NCBI GenBank assembly: GCA_014621425.1
Contig: JAANBB010000062.1
Location: 82,517-146,516, forward strand
DNA: 64,000 nucleotides
Source: Cylindrodendrum hubeiense
Taxonomy: Eukaryota > Ascomycota > Sordariomycetes > Hypocreales > Nectriaceae
Reading direction: 5' to 3'
In this document: positions 47,244-58,440 of the stretch, piece after piece
How the letters are laid out: each line of letters begins with the position of its first letter
How positions within the stretch are numbered: position 1 is the first letter of the stretch
Program-made: the position numbers and the translations under genes
The notes under the pieces: generated by a model
What the model was told of the DNA's origin: nothing
The model's database searches: none
What the model saw: only the letters and a program-made list of their open reading frames with translations

Positions 47244-48193
47244 ATGGCGTCTTATTCTTTCCTCATTACTGGTGCCTCGTCAGGCCTCGGGCTTCAGCTG
47301 GCGGTCGAGGCCCTGAAAGCGGGTCACTCGGTTGTGGCTACGGCACGTAATCCCACTACGGCCGCACAAAACCACCCGGAGGTAGAGGAGCTAGGTGGCA
47401 GTTGGTTCCAATTGGACGTAACACATGCCAACACCAAAGAGCGCGTGGCCGAAGTTGTGCGGGAGAAAGGCATCAACGTGCTGATCAACAACGGGGGCTA
47501 CGGGATCCTCGGCAGCCTTGAGGACACTGGGTTTGTTTTCCCCCGCACGTCTTGCGTATCTTTTTGACATGTGGCTAAACTTGGAACAGAGAAGATGAAT
47601 TCGCACAGCAAATGGATGTCAATACATTTGGTACCATGCGCTGCATCAAGGGCGTTTTGCCCCACTTCCGCTCGCTTGGGAAAGAGGGTAGTCCTACCAT
47701 CGTCAACATTGGCAGCATTGTCTGCCTAACTCCGTTCCCCGCCACAACCGCATATGCAGCATCAAAGGCGGCCGTGGAGGGTTTGTCAGAAGCCCTTGCA
47801 ATGGAGGTGGGGCCTTTAGGAATCCGCGTCGTGCTGATTGATTTCGGCATTTTCCGGACTAGTTTCCTGCACAGCTTCACGAAGCCCAAGGCTGGACTGG
47901 GAGAAGCATATGTCGGGGGATCCGTGGATGGAACTGTCTCATTTTTGGAGAACCTCGCTGGAAAGCAACCTGGTAATCCGATTCTGGCTGCTAAGAGAAT
48001 CGTCGAAATTGTTGATGGAACAGGACTGGCAAAGGACATTACGGAACAGGGCTATGGCCCGGCCCTTAGAGTCCCTCTTGGAAGCGACTCCTTCCGCGGC
48101 GTAACAGCCAAGGTCGAGGCCATGGAAGAGGTGAAGAAACTGGAAACACTTTCATGTAGCACAGATTTCGACCAGGACGCCACCACAGCCTAA
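47244..48193 (+). CDS. Classical short-chain dehydrogenase/reductase
   Basis: Two exons (47244-47530, 47590-48193) give 296 aa. The cofactor loop is TGASSGLGLQLA, then ATARNP (Arg suggests NADPH), INNGGYG (usual NNAG has become NNGG), NIGSIVC (catalytic Ser) and YAASKAAVE (catalytic Tyr and Lys). Fungal members reduce ketones or oxidise alcohols on small molecules, including secondary metabolites. It shares a promoter with the thioester-reductase-like gene. The intron donor is GTTTGT, chosen because it restores DTGEDEFAQQMDVN, which aligns with the family. Confidence 0.9.
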
Positions 48194-49715
48194 ATATAAC
48201 CATAGTCATACCAAATACACATGTTATAGCCTGGAGTATTTATTTGTTCGCAAATTGGGGAAAGGTTTGGAATTAGTGCTAAGTCGTAGATGTCAATGGT
48301 AAGACAACGAAAGCTTAAATATGACGCATCCTACCAAGACGCGTTTTAGGCTTGTGTATTGTTATTTCAGGCTATAAAGTCGAATTTAACCGGCAGCTCA
48401 GCTATGTGAGGAGCCTAAGCGATGGCTGCTCAAAAGTCCCAATTTGGGCTGCTATGGGGACAATAGGCTGCTTTAGCAACTCCATGGAGGAGGAAAGAAG
48501 CCCCCGAAAGAGCGCGCCGCAGGCAGTTTCGCTTACTCCTGTTTAATGATAGATTTAGCTGGCATGAGAACTAGTCACTTGGCATCTCAGCCCTAGCCCG
48601 TACATATACTACCAATTAGCATGTGCGTACCGAGGATGGCCCATCCGATGCAGGGACCCTGGCGTGGGATCATGCGGCCCGGCGTATCCGGTATCCGGTA
48701 TCCGGTGAACTCCCCAGATTCGGCACATAATCCGCAAAGGTACAGGATCGGATCCAGGGCATCGGACTCCGGTAAGGCAACAGCCATCGAGGAAGGATGT
48801 AAAGGATTTGGTCGGAATCCTACGGACCCTCTAAACGAACACTGCTTATATCTAACGTCTTCTCCTGCCCTTGGCACCTCTCGATTTGGACATAGACTAT
48901 TCCCAATACAACGAACATTTGTGAAAAGTGCACATTAAATATCCTCTTCGACAGCGTCATCGAAAAATGCCACCAAATTCAAGTGCCGATCGCTCCAAAT
49001 GCGGACCGTTCCGATCCGGAAAATTCTTGACGCGTCAGCGGGAGATGCAGTCAGCTTATCTATAAGATGAGGCCCCTCCCAGCGGACCCCAACGAGGCGT
49101 TTTCTCTCTTATCCTCTCAAATATACCCGCCTCTCATGAATAGTATTGGTGAAAATCCGCGTGGGCCAGTTGAAGGAGGAGCTGGCCGACAGGGGCAATC
49201 TTACGCAATCTTTACGAGCAATGGTAAGCCAGCAGCCAGCTTAGTAACGTACTGGCAGCTCAACGATTGCTTGATGAGAAGGGGCGTATTCTCACATATT
49301 TGTTGACTAGAGTTTGGGAGTCGAGTCTACGTGGAGGGCTGAGTGCTTCATAAGAGGCAGGTGACTCAGGTGGCTGTGCGACTAGTCGCCGGTCCAGCCG
49401 TATCCCCGATGACATGATCCCGCCCTGTAGTGACGCTTAGCTTCTTCTACCAGTGGCTTTTGTAATGTGCCCCCAGGCGCGTGGCGTAGTTTAGGTATGC
49501 GGCGTAGCTAGGATTGTAGAAATCTCCTGCTGGTGGCAATCTCGCTGTTTTACATGCTACAGTACCAACATTACCTGCCTAAAGTAGCCTGAGTGATTTC
49601 TCAGTGTCCCGGACAATTATCTTATCTCGTACATCGTATCCTTTCTTCCAATTTCCTCCCCTGCGAATATACACCAGTGAACTACAAGCGGAGAGGCGAA
49701 ATATCTTGTTTTCCT
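48194..49715. promoter_or_regulatory. Long upstream region of the Zn2Cys6 regulator gene
   Basis: 1,522 bp without a credible gene. A 105-codon ORF at 48621-48938 lacks codon structure or homology. A triple GTATCCG repeat lies at 48684-48704. Confidence 0.45.
48684..48704. repeat. Three tandem GTATCCG heptamers
   Basis: Perfect head-to-tail copies. Each junction reads CCGGTATCCG, a CCG-type half-site arrangement of the kind bound by Zn2Cys6 factors, about 1 kb upstream of such a factor gene. Confidence 0.8.
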
Positions 49716-51257
49716 ATGTTCGGGACGTTGAGCTATGATCGTGATGGTCAAGAACCCGTCTTCGAGGCAGACGGGACATTACCAAACACCACATCTGGCA
49801 CAGAGTCAACTAGACGCGGAACGACAATCCACAAAGCATGCGAACTCTGTCGGGCACGCAAGGTAAGTGATACTGGATCCATAATTCCCTAGGTCTGTGC
49901 ATCGCTCATCATCTCCATTGTTCCGCAGCTTCGGTGCAGTGCGGACCCATCCGGATGCGACCGTTGCAAAGCGTCTTCGAACACCTGCAAATATCCTCCG
50001 AGAAACTTCCGAGACGGGAGAAGACGTCGATTGACCTCGCGAGCCAGTGCAGGCACCAGAAGTCCAGGATCCTTGGCAGCTGACAGTGCCACATCAACCG
50101 ATGGTGACGTTCGTGGAGGCAGAGACTTCAGCCAGCTGGACTGGCAGAGCGCTTCAAGTTCAGCCGGGACTGAGGAAGAGGCACAGCCTTTGTCGACCAA
50201 CAAATTTCCCGATACAAAATATGGGCTTGGTCCTAACCAAGCGGAGACCTTCCCGGGTGGCAGCTACATGCTCAGTATCCCCACCGAGTATACTGTCAGT
50301 GACCCTTTCGAACTTCCCTGGGAAGCCAACCAGGCAGTACATACAAAAAAGACATCGAGTCTAGACGAGCTGCCTGATCTCTCTCTTCAGTGTGAGTGAA
50401 GTTATTCCATTTCCGTTAAAATCCAACATCATGGCAGCACGGGACAAAGAAAGATTTATTGATTCCTCTGCATCTTGCACATTACGTGGCAACTGTACTG
50501 ACGCGCAACTTCCATAGCATTTGAAGATTTCTGGAAATTCACTTCAACGCTCAATACGTCTAATTCTAACAATAATCCAACTTGTCTAAAGCCACCCGAT
50601 TCGCTTTTTGGTTATGAGTGGTCTGAGAGCGCCTTCGAAACCACTCCGGAGTTGTCTGCACCCTTAATATCCCGTAGCAACTCAGCTGAGGTGTCCAGAA
50701 CACCCGCACGAATGGCTGAGACAAATTCACACAACGATAATAATTATTGCCAGTGCCTTAGCCTCGTTGCCAGTCTCATAGAGAAGGTCGAGACTCAAGG
50801 CGCGAAGCCGGACACGAGTATCGACGAACTGCTAGAAAGCTGCAGAGAGCCTCTAAGGCAGAGAAAGACGCTTCTGGCCTGTCCCCGTTGCAAATCACGG
50901 TCCGAGTACATTCTCCTTCTTACTATGTTGGTCAAATCGCTCAGTGTTGTGTGCCATGGCTTGGTGCAGCGATACATACGCGGCCGACTTGAAGGCAGCC
51001 ACGAGGAAGTGCGCGTAGGCGCGTACTTTGTCAATGATTCGGCTGAAAGGTTCACGGTCATAGAGGCCCTGATTGCGGCCAAATTAAATAGTGTGCACGA
51101 CTTTCTCACAGATGTGAAAGTTCGAGCAAGGAACTGGGAGGGGCATTCGGCTATTTTGATTCAGGTTGAGAAGCGTATCAAGGATTTGAAAGCCCTTATG
51201 TCAACTAGTCAGCGCCAGGTTTTAGGTGTTAATAAAAAAATTGAAGTCTATTCCTAG
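49716..51257 (+). CDS. AflR-like Zn2Cys6 transcription factor, likely cluster regulator
   Basis: Three exons (49716-49862, 49929-50391, 50518-51257) give 449 aa. The first intron falls inside the zinc cluster and is spliced to give CELCRARKLRCSADPSGCDR, followed by CKASSNTC. This is C-x2-C-x6-C-x6-C-x2-C-x6-C, a complete binuclear cluster near residue 43, with a basic linker after it. A Ser/Thr-rich middle is followed by a C-terminal region resembling the AflR regulatory domain (CLSLVASLIEKVE; LLACPRCKSRSEYILLLTML; VRVGAYFVND). AflR-type factors control secondary-metabolite clusters by binding CGG-type sites. It lies between the SDR and the isocyanide synthase, so it is the best candidate for a pathway-specific regulator. 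The start at 49716 gives a compact N-terminus; an upstream in-frame ATG at 49593 exists. Confidence 0.9.
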
Positions 51258-51664
51258 GTCATCACTGCTTTTAAGTGCAGGTCGTGCATCGTGTTTGTGG
51301 TGGTGGGTGGACCGGCGTGTCGGAGGTAAAGTCACAATCTGCAACTAGTATATCCGTAGCGGCATATCAGTTCAGACCTCCGTAGGAATACGTGCTATTG
51401 GGGGCTATAATTGGGGTTTCAGTGAGACAGTGTTACTACTGATAAATTGGTAGAGAACACATCACAATATCTGCCTTGTCTTGGTTGCATGAGGAGAAAC
51501 ACAACGCCAGCAGAACATGGCAATGATCAATGGAGGACCCCAGTGGCATTTCAGCCGTGTGTCGGATCAACTCCTCCCCTTCCCTTACACCTGGCCTACG
51601 CGGTCATGAAGCGATTCAACGTCACCTCCATCCATCAAGTGGGGATAGCCTCACAGCTACTACA
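51258..51664. other. Spacer between regulator and tRNA gene
   Basis: 407 bp without a gene. Contains the regulator 3' UTR and tRNA upstream sequence. Confidence 0.5.
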
Positions 51665-51746
51665 GCGTGATTGGTTTAGTGGTAAAATTCTCCGTTGCCA
51701 TTCGAGCAACGTCGGGGAGCCCTGGGTTCGATTCCCAGATCACGCA
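51665..51746 (+). tRNA. tRNA-Gly (anticodon GCC) with an 11-nt intron
   Basis: The acceptor stem GCGTGAT pairs perfectly with ATCACGC before the discriminator A at 51746. The D arm has GGTTTAGTGGTA (A box). The anticodon loop TTGCCA has GCC at 51697-51699. The stem CTCCG/CGGGG contains one G-U pair. The T arm CTGGG-TTCGATT-CCCAG is perfect and holds the B box. An extra 11 nt at 51701-51711 follow A37, the canonical intron position, leaving a mature body of 71 nt. It ends 272 bp from the isocyanide synthase stop codon. Confidence 0.93.
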
Positions 51747-52018
51747 GTAATCATGACCTAGAAATAGGTCCATCCTTTTTGACTTTTTGGCAGATAGTAG
51801 GATCATTCAAATTCGTGGCATGCCAGCTACATAGATAGACAGGCACATGACATGCGAAGTTACATAAGGGGACATTGAAGATCAAGTAGGGCAATGAGAA
51901 CCAAGAGTCTATTGAGATGAAGAAAGGTGCGTAGCTATCCACCGTGGAGAAGCCATTCTAGATGTATCTTGAAACAGAAATGAAACAAACTTGCTCAAAC
52001 TCCATCCATGATAATGAC

Positions 52019-53303
52019 CTACTCTGCCTTTACTTGGTTGTCGGCCTTTACTTGGTCGTCGGCCTTTACTTGCTCATCGGCCTTTACTTGCTCATCGACC
52101 GTCTTCTCCTTGAAGTAACTAGGTCGACCATCCTCGTAGACGATTTCCATGTTCGGGTCATCCTTGAAATCACCCATCGGTGAGCTCATCCACTCACCAT
52201 CCGCCATCAAGGCAATGCTGCAATGCCACGGCGTCGTGAAACCGGTCTTGGTGTTGAGCAGGCTCATAGACACCTTATGCTCGCCGGTGGATTGATGGAT
52301 GGAAAGGCGCAGGTGATTGGGGAAGGCGGACTTGCATGCTCCAGCAAAAGCCTATTTGGAAAGAGTGTATTAGCATCATGCCGAGATCTTGCAGACAGAG
52401 GTAAAATCTCTGAGGTCTGTGGTGGGAAAATGGAAGTGTACGTACATATCCTCGGATCAACATCTCCTTGGCAAGGAACTTCACGTTCTTCTTGTAACTC
52501 TTGACTGACCGGCCATTGCCAGCTGGGAAGACATGCTGCAAGTCGGACTCGAGGAATCTTCGATAGCCGCGATAGGTCATCAGGGTATCGGGCTTAGTAG
52601 CAATCTCGTGGTCAATATCCAAGTCGTCTTTGCCATATTTGTTGAGGAGGTGTCGGCGGAAGTTGGTAGCGTTGGCGACATAGGTGATCTCCTCTAGCTT
52701 ATCCGGGAGAGGGAAATGAACCATATCTCGTAGGCGAGAGAAGTCGATGTGGTCGAACCCCTTCTCGACAGCCATTGCGCGGAGAGCTTGACCATAAGCC
52801 CAGACATCCTTGTCCGGAATGCTCAGCAAGTCTATCAATGCGAACAGAATAAATTAGCAAGAAGGTGTGAATGAATTTGCTTAGCGGTGTTAGTACGTAC
52901 CATTGTAGACCAGGCCATCTGAGATGATGGTGAGCTTCGCACCAGGTGCGTATACTTCTCCGATGCGAGTACACATGGTATTCAAACGCTCCATCGCCAA
53001 CTCCTCAGCCTTGTCAGGCAATGTGCCGAGCACCTTGTAGACTCTGTTCGCTGACTTGAAAGGGAATGCGGGTAGGCACATCTCTACTTGCTTCCCAACC
53101 ATGACGAACTCATCAATAACAGAGAGGAACTTAGGGATGCCAGCTGAAAGCCTATCGACGCTGTCGTCGAATTTGTTGAGGGCGTACTCATAGATGATGG
53201 ACAAAATCTTGGCAGAAGTCTCTGTAGCCTCCTGTACCGCCTGCGACGTCTTTTCTTCGGAGGCAATGCTCTTGATGTCTGAGATGGGGGAAAGAACCTG
53301 CAT
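52019..53303 (-). CDS. Isocyanide synthase, DIT1/PvcA family
   Basis: Three exons (53303-52901, 52831-52446, 52351-52019) give 373 aa. The protein matches the pyoverdine/dityrosine biosynthesis family: LTIISDGLVYNDLLSIPD, VWAYGQALRAMA, FSRLRDMVHFPLP, MTYRGYRRFLESDLQ, KFLAKEMLIRGYAFAG and FPNHLRLSIHQS. Members convert the amino group of an amino acid to an isocyanide (isonitrile) in the cytosol using ribulose-5-phosphate. Fungal examples are XanB/CrmA-type proteins, and yeast Dit1 is a relative. No dioxygenase or second enzymatic domain is fused. The C-terminus ends in four VKAD(E/D/N)Q-like repeats not seen in the family. The gene is divergent from the A-T-acyltransferase gene, a strong hint that the two act together. 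The substrate amino acid cannot be read by eye. Confidence 0.9.
52027..52098 (-). repeat. Four 18-bp coding repeats at the isocyanide synthase C-terminus
   Basis: Tandem units of CCTTTACTTGxTCxTCGG (plus-strand view) encode VKADEQ, VKADEQ, VKADDQ and VKADNQ just before the stop codon. They form an acidic, flexible tail. Confidence 0.92.
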
Positions 53304-54229
53304 GGTGGGCGATATAGGATGGATAAAATATATTGAGGAGGAGTAGGAAGCTGATTGTTGCAAGTGAAGTGTGGAGCGAGTTGTAGAATGAATCCAGTTG
53401 GGGAACAGGTTAGGCTATATAGAAGTTCGCTCTACTGAAAAACTATCCGTCCAGAAAGAGCGCGAGGGAACAACTTTGCTTGAGTGACGATGCCTGACAC
53501 TGACAAACACTGCGTGTCTGCATGCCACAGTAACACCGACACAAGGCTATCTCCGCGCACTGTTACACAATACCAATGGCAAAATCCCCTAATGTCCGAG
53601 GCAGCGTAAGCCCTGAGGCCCGACACAGCCCCATAGCACGGCGAATACTCTCAGCAGCGTTTGCAAACGCCTCTGAGAATCTATCGATGTCTCGGTCACC
53701 TAGCTGCCTTCGGCCTCTCCGCCTTTCGGCACGGCAGCCGATTGCGGACTTTGCACCAGGCTGCAGCATGTCAGCCTTATTTGCGCTCCGCCAGATCATT
53801 TCTGAGTGCCGTAGCGGAGAGCGGTCAGCTTATTGCCGGTCACGGGATCTGAGATCAGCTTACACTCGGAGCACCGAAAAGAGTACGGCCCGCATTGCCG
53901 CTTTGGGACAGGCATAGCATCGGGAGAATTTATTTCGCCATCAACATTGGTAATTCGAAGAGTTGAGGTTCTCCGAGAGATCCTCAATCTCCATTGGGTA
54001 CGGAATCCCCGGCCTGCGGATATTATGAATCAAAGGACGGAAAAGGACAGCATACCTCCAAGCTATGTGGCGTCTTTCCATATTGTATTACTTAAGGCGA
54101 ACCAGTACCTTGTAACTAGTGTTTGGAATTTGCAGTGAATCACATCTCTCTAACTCTAGACAATTCTTTTTGGGAAAGTCTGCGATTTCTTTGCTTTCTT
54201 TAGTATCTTTAGCCAGATTCGCAGCAATA
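53304..54229. promoter_or_regulatory. Bidirectional promoter of isocyanide synthase (-) and A-T-acyltransferase (+)
   Basis: 926 bp without a credible gene. Near the synthase it has a TATA-like CTATATAG (53415-53422). The middle is rich in CGG/CCG words (about 53600-53760), candidate Zn2Cys6 sites. No match to a named copper or iron regulator site can be claimed by eye. Confidence 0.6.
53415..53422 (-). promoter_or_regulatory. TATA-like element of the isocyanide synthase gene
   Basis: CTATATAG on either strand (palindromic), 112 bp upstream of the ATG at 53303. Confidence 0.4.
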
Positions 54230-57200
54230 ATGGCAGCTTCAGAGGACTACGGCAAGAGGCTGATCCCTCAGATCCTGGATAGCCTTGCCGCTGCCGATCC
54301 AGATCGTATCATCTACTCAGTAGCAAAATCTTCCAATATTTCCGAGGGCTTGAGACACGTATCTGCTCGCAGTTTTGCCAAGGCAGTCGACAAGACAGCT
54401 TGGTGGTTGCATAACCAGCTTGGAAAAAGCACAACATTCCAGACAGTGGGCTACATCGGACCTCGTAAGTTGGACAAATCCTGAAGCCTCGAGATATCCG
54501 TGCGCTAACTATACAAAGATGACCTTCGACACATTTTGTTGACCTACGCGTGCATCAAAGCCGGTTACACTGTAAGTAGCGACAATAACTCTTCAAGCAA
54601 AGTTGAAGGCATCCCGGCTTACATTTTCCCTACAGGCTCTGTTCCTTTCCCCAAAGAACAGCATTGACGGTGCTTTGAATGTCCTTAAGAAGACAGACTG
54701 CAACATTTGGGTGCAGCCTAGCGAGCAGCCGCGTCTCCCTCAGGTTGACGAATTTCTCCGGCATCGATCTTTGAAGATTCTGGAACTGCCAGTGATAGAT
54801 GATCTTCTTGATGCTGAAACAACCGAGCATTACGCTTATGATAAGACATGGGAGGAAGCGTCCCAAGACCCCTTCTGCGTCCTGCATAGCTCGGGATCCA
54901 CCGGCTTGCCAAAGCCCATCCCATGGTCACATGCTCTAATAGGCACCATGGATGCGGTGCGGTTACTTCCACCTACCGAGGGCGACAATGGAATGCTTCC
55001 TTGGACATCAGAGTGGAAGGAAGGCGATCGAATATACTCGTCATTCCCCATGAGTCATGTACGTCCATCTTCCTCAGTCGTATTAAAGACATGTTGGCTA
55101 ATCGCATACTTTTCCAGGGCGCTGGTGTTATCATGGATATTCTCATTCCCTCGCTCTTCGGCATGCACTGCATCCTGGGACCAGTGGGTGTCATCCCCAA
55201 TATTGGCCTAATAGAGTCTCTCGCAGACCATGGGAAGATTGACGTCTGGAGCATGGTTCCATCACTCGTCGATGAGCTGGGTGAGACTTCTGACGTCTTG
55301 GCCAAGTTCAAGTCGTCGAAATTTATTTGCGCGTCTGGTGGTAAGTCTTACATTCTGTTCCGTCGTTGATATAGCGCTAAAATTCCTCCTCAAGGCCCGA
55401 TTAGTCCCATCAGTTCCGCAAAGGTCAACAAAGTCATTCGTGTGCTTAATTTAACGGGCACAACTGAGGGTCTCTTCATCGGCAATCTTCTTGTCGACAG
55501 GGAGGACTATTTCTACTTCTCCTTCCACCCATACTCCGGCTTCGAGTTCAAAGAGGTAGAGCCGGGGGTGTATGAGCATTGGATGCATCGCGACGACAAG
55601 TTGTCTCTTTTCCAGGGCATTTTCCACACGTTCCCCGACAAACACGAAATCAATATCAAGGACTTGTACGTCAAGCACCCAACGAAGCCTTATCTCTGGG
55701 CCTACAAGGGAAGGAGCGACGATCTAGTTGTCCTATCCAACGGTTATAAAATATCGCCATTGGATACGGAAGCCTTCATCACCACACACCCTGCAATTAA
55801 TGGTTGCCTCGTCGTAAGTCATCCCATTCTGGCTCCTAAATCATAAGTAAGTAGCAGTCTCGGCTCACAATATTCTACAGGTCGGAACCGGAAAGCCCCA
55901 GGCTGCCCTGCTAATCGAATTGAAAGACCCCTCAACAGCAAATGAGGAGCTCCTCGAGAGCATCTGGCTTACAGTAGAAAAGGCCAATACCTCGTCTCTG
56001 CATAAGAACCAGCTGCACAAGGATTACATCATGTTCGCAGAAGCAGACAAGCCCTTCATACGCACAGACAAAGGAACAGTCAAGCGAAGTGCCACTGTGA
56101 CAATGTACGGCGAATACATTGATCGGTTTTACAACACAGCATCAGGTGATTCGGACACAGATCTTTCGATAACTGTTGATACAACTTCAATCGAATCAAT
56201 CACAAATGCTGTCCGTCATATCTTCACCTCCATGTTACCCGCATTCGAACACGCTTCGGTGGACACAGACATCTTCAATCTCGGGCTCGACTCCCTCCTG
56301 GTATTCCGCGCTATTCGATCTCTTCGGACAGCAATGGGGTTATCAGATCAACTGGCTCCACGACACGTGTACGCAAACCCCACCATGGCCAAGCTCTCTG
56401 CTGCCCTTGCACAATTGGTGGCCGGAGCGAAAGCGACAAATGGAAGAAGCTCGGAGCTCGATGAGAAGTTGGCAAAGATGAAGGAGCTTCTGGGCAAATA
56501 CAAGTCACGACAGTCGCTCAAGCTCAACGGGTTTGACCTGATCATGCCTAAGCTCTACGTCAAAATGATGGTGTACATCCCTCTGCGTAAAGACATCAGC
56601 TTCGAGCAAGCTTTTACTGGATTGCAACGGGGCTTTGCTCGCACGCTTGAGCTTATCCCATCCCTCGACACAAAGATTATGCGCTGCTCGGAACAAGAGG
56701 CTGGGTATGTTAAGGGCCACCTCCGGACCGAATTCCAATCTCCTCCATCACCACCATGGGACAACGATATAATGGGCTCTTCTTCTGGCCCAAGACAGCT
56801 GGCTTACAGGGATCTCTCGCATATTCTTCCGTCATTCGAAGAGCTACGAGATGCTGAGTTCTCGCCCTCAGCATTTAAGGACGAACTTGTCCTCGAAGTA
56901 CCATGGTTTCCGACGTTCCCGACCGATATCATGATTGCACAGGCCAACTTTGTTGAGGGTGGCTGTCTGCTTGCCATGGGATTCAGTCATCCGTGCTTCG
57001 ACGGGATGGGTGTCGTGACGGCTATGAGAGTCTGGGCCGAAAGCTGCAGGTACATCCAAGGCGACAAATCAGCAACATGCAGCTGGCTAGACCCGGAGAG
57101 CATGAATCGCAGCCTACCCCAAGTACTGTGGGAACAAGAAGGGTACGCCCGACCTGTTGAGGAGATAGACCCCGCCACATGGGGATTCCTCGGATTTGGA

Positions 57201-58067
57201 GCACCCGAGAATCTGGAAAATGGAGAAGGTAGTGTCAACGGCACAGCCAAGGTTGATACAATGCTTTCACCTTCTACTCTCCCTCCCGCTCCTACTCTTC
57301 CTCCCTCGCCCGTTCTCCCTCCTCCAACTACCGACGAGGATCGTCACTTAGAGTCAAGCGTTTTCCACATCTCAGCTGAGAATCTAGAAAAGCTGAGGCA
57401 AGAAGTGATTGCTGATCCGGAGGCCAAAGGCGTGACCTCAGTTAGCGACATCGTGCAAGCCTTGTTCTGGCGCGCCTCGATCAGGGCACGATATCTTGTG
57501 GAGAAAGAGCTCCAGGGAAAGAAGTTTGGACCCGATGCCATCTCAATTTTGGAATTGCCGATTGACGGCCGCCCGTACTTTTCTCCTTTGCTGCCTTCTA
57601 CATATATGGGCAACCTGATTGTGATCAATCGACCCTATATGCCCGTTGAGACACTCTGCTCGCCCGAGACAAGCATTGGACGCATCGCGCTGGTCATCCG
57701 CGAAGCAGCCAGCCGCATCAGACCACAGCTTGTACATGATTGCTTCACGCTTCTGCAGACTGTTCCTGACTACGACAAGCTGAGGTACGCATTCATGCGA
57801 CTTGATGGAGTGGACACCATGATCACGAACATGATGCTATTCCCGACGAGCGAAGTGTCATTTGGTACTGAGTTCTTCGCAAATGGAGGAGCTCCCGACG
57901 CCGTGCGACCGCTGACAGACGGCTTCAACACGGGGTTCAGACTAGATTTCATCCTCCCCATGCGCAAGGACGGCGGTGTTGAGCTCCAATTTGGACTCTT
58001 TTCCGAAGAGTTGGAGAAGTTGATGGAAGATGAAGAATTTGCCAAATATGCCACACTCATGGGATGA
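54230..58067 (+). CDS. NRPS-like enzyme: adenylation, thiolation and BAHD-type acyltransferase domains
   Basis: Six exons (54230-54464, 54519-54571, 54636-55058, 55118-55340, 55395-55813, 55881-58067) give 1,179 aa. The adenylation domain has VLHSSGSTGLPKPI (A3), LTGTTEG (A5), YKGRSDDLVVLSNGYK (A7/A8) and RTDKGTVKRSA with the catalytic Lys519 (A10). The carrier domain has NLGLDSLLVF with the phosphopantetheine Ser589. From about residue 660 a PF02458-type transferase begins, with catalytic HPCFDG (His821-x3-Asp825) and a later FGTEFF segment in place of the usual DFGWG. A Pro-rich insert (about 57270-57335) lies inside this domain. There is no condensation or reductase domain. The enzyme should activate a carboxylic acid, hold it as a thioester and pass it to an alcohol or amine. 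Given its divergent partner, the isocyano acid is the obvious substrate (inference). Confidence 0.9.
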
Positions 58068-58440
58068 ACTCGGGCGCTGGAAATTAAGGCCCCAACCCGG
58101 ATGGAATGGCCCCTGCAACCGCCACAGCGGAACACCTTAGACAAGGCAGCACTGGTGAGACCTGGTATTCAACATAACCAGGCATAACATTTACTGTAGC
58201 TTTAGTAGGTGCATTGGAAGGCGTATTTGAACTTGTTTGTTACATAGCAAAGCCAATAGAAGATTCCCAAGATACTATGTTCGTCTGAATGACAGGCTGC
58301 ACCCAAAGCAAACATGCGTTTAAAAAGTGACTCCGCCACGCCGTCTGACTCATTAAATGAGCGACAGTATTTAATAGAAACTCTGCCACAATTGAAAGAC
58401 TAATTCAACAGTCCAGTTATTTTACAGGCGCAAAGCCAAG
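58068..58440. promoter_or_regulatory. Spacer with the D123-like gene promoter
   Basis: 373 bp between same-strand genes. No gene. It holds the 3' UTR of the NRPS-like gene and AT-rich upstream sequence including TATTTAATAG at about 58369. Confidence 0.45.

Noticed and set aside
48621..48938. 105-codon plus-strand ORF upstream of the regulator
   Set aside because: No family resemblance and no supporting splice or promoter context; it overlaps the GTATCCG repeats.
54230..55900. Adenylation domain as a stand-alone acyl-CoA ligase
   Set aside because: The same reading frame continues into a carrier domain with an intact GLDS and into the transferase.
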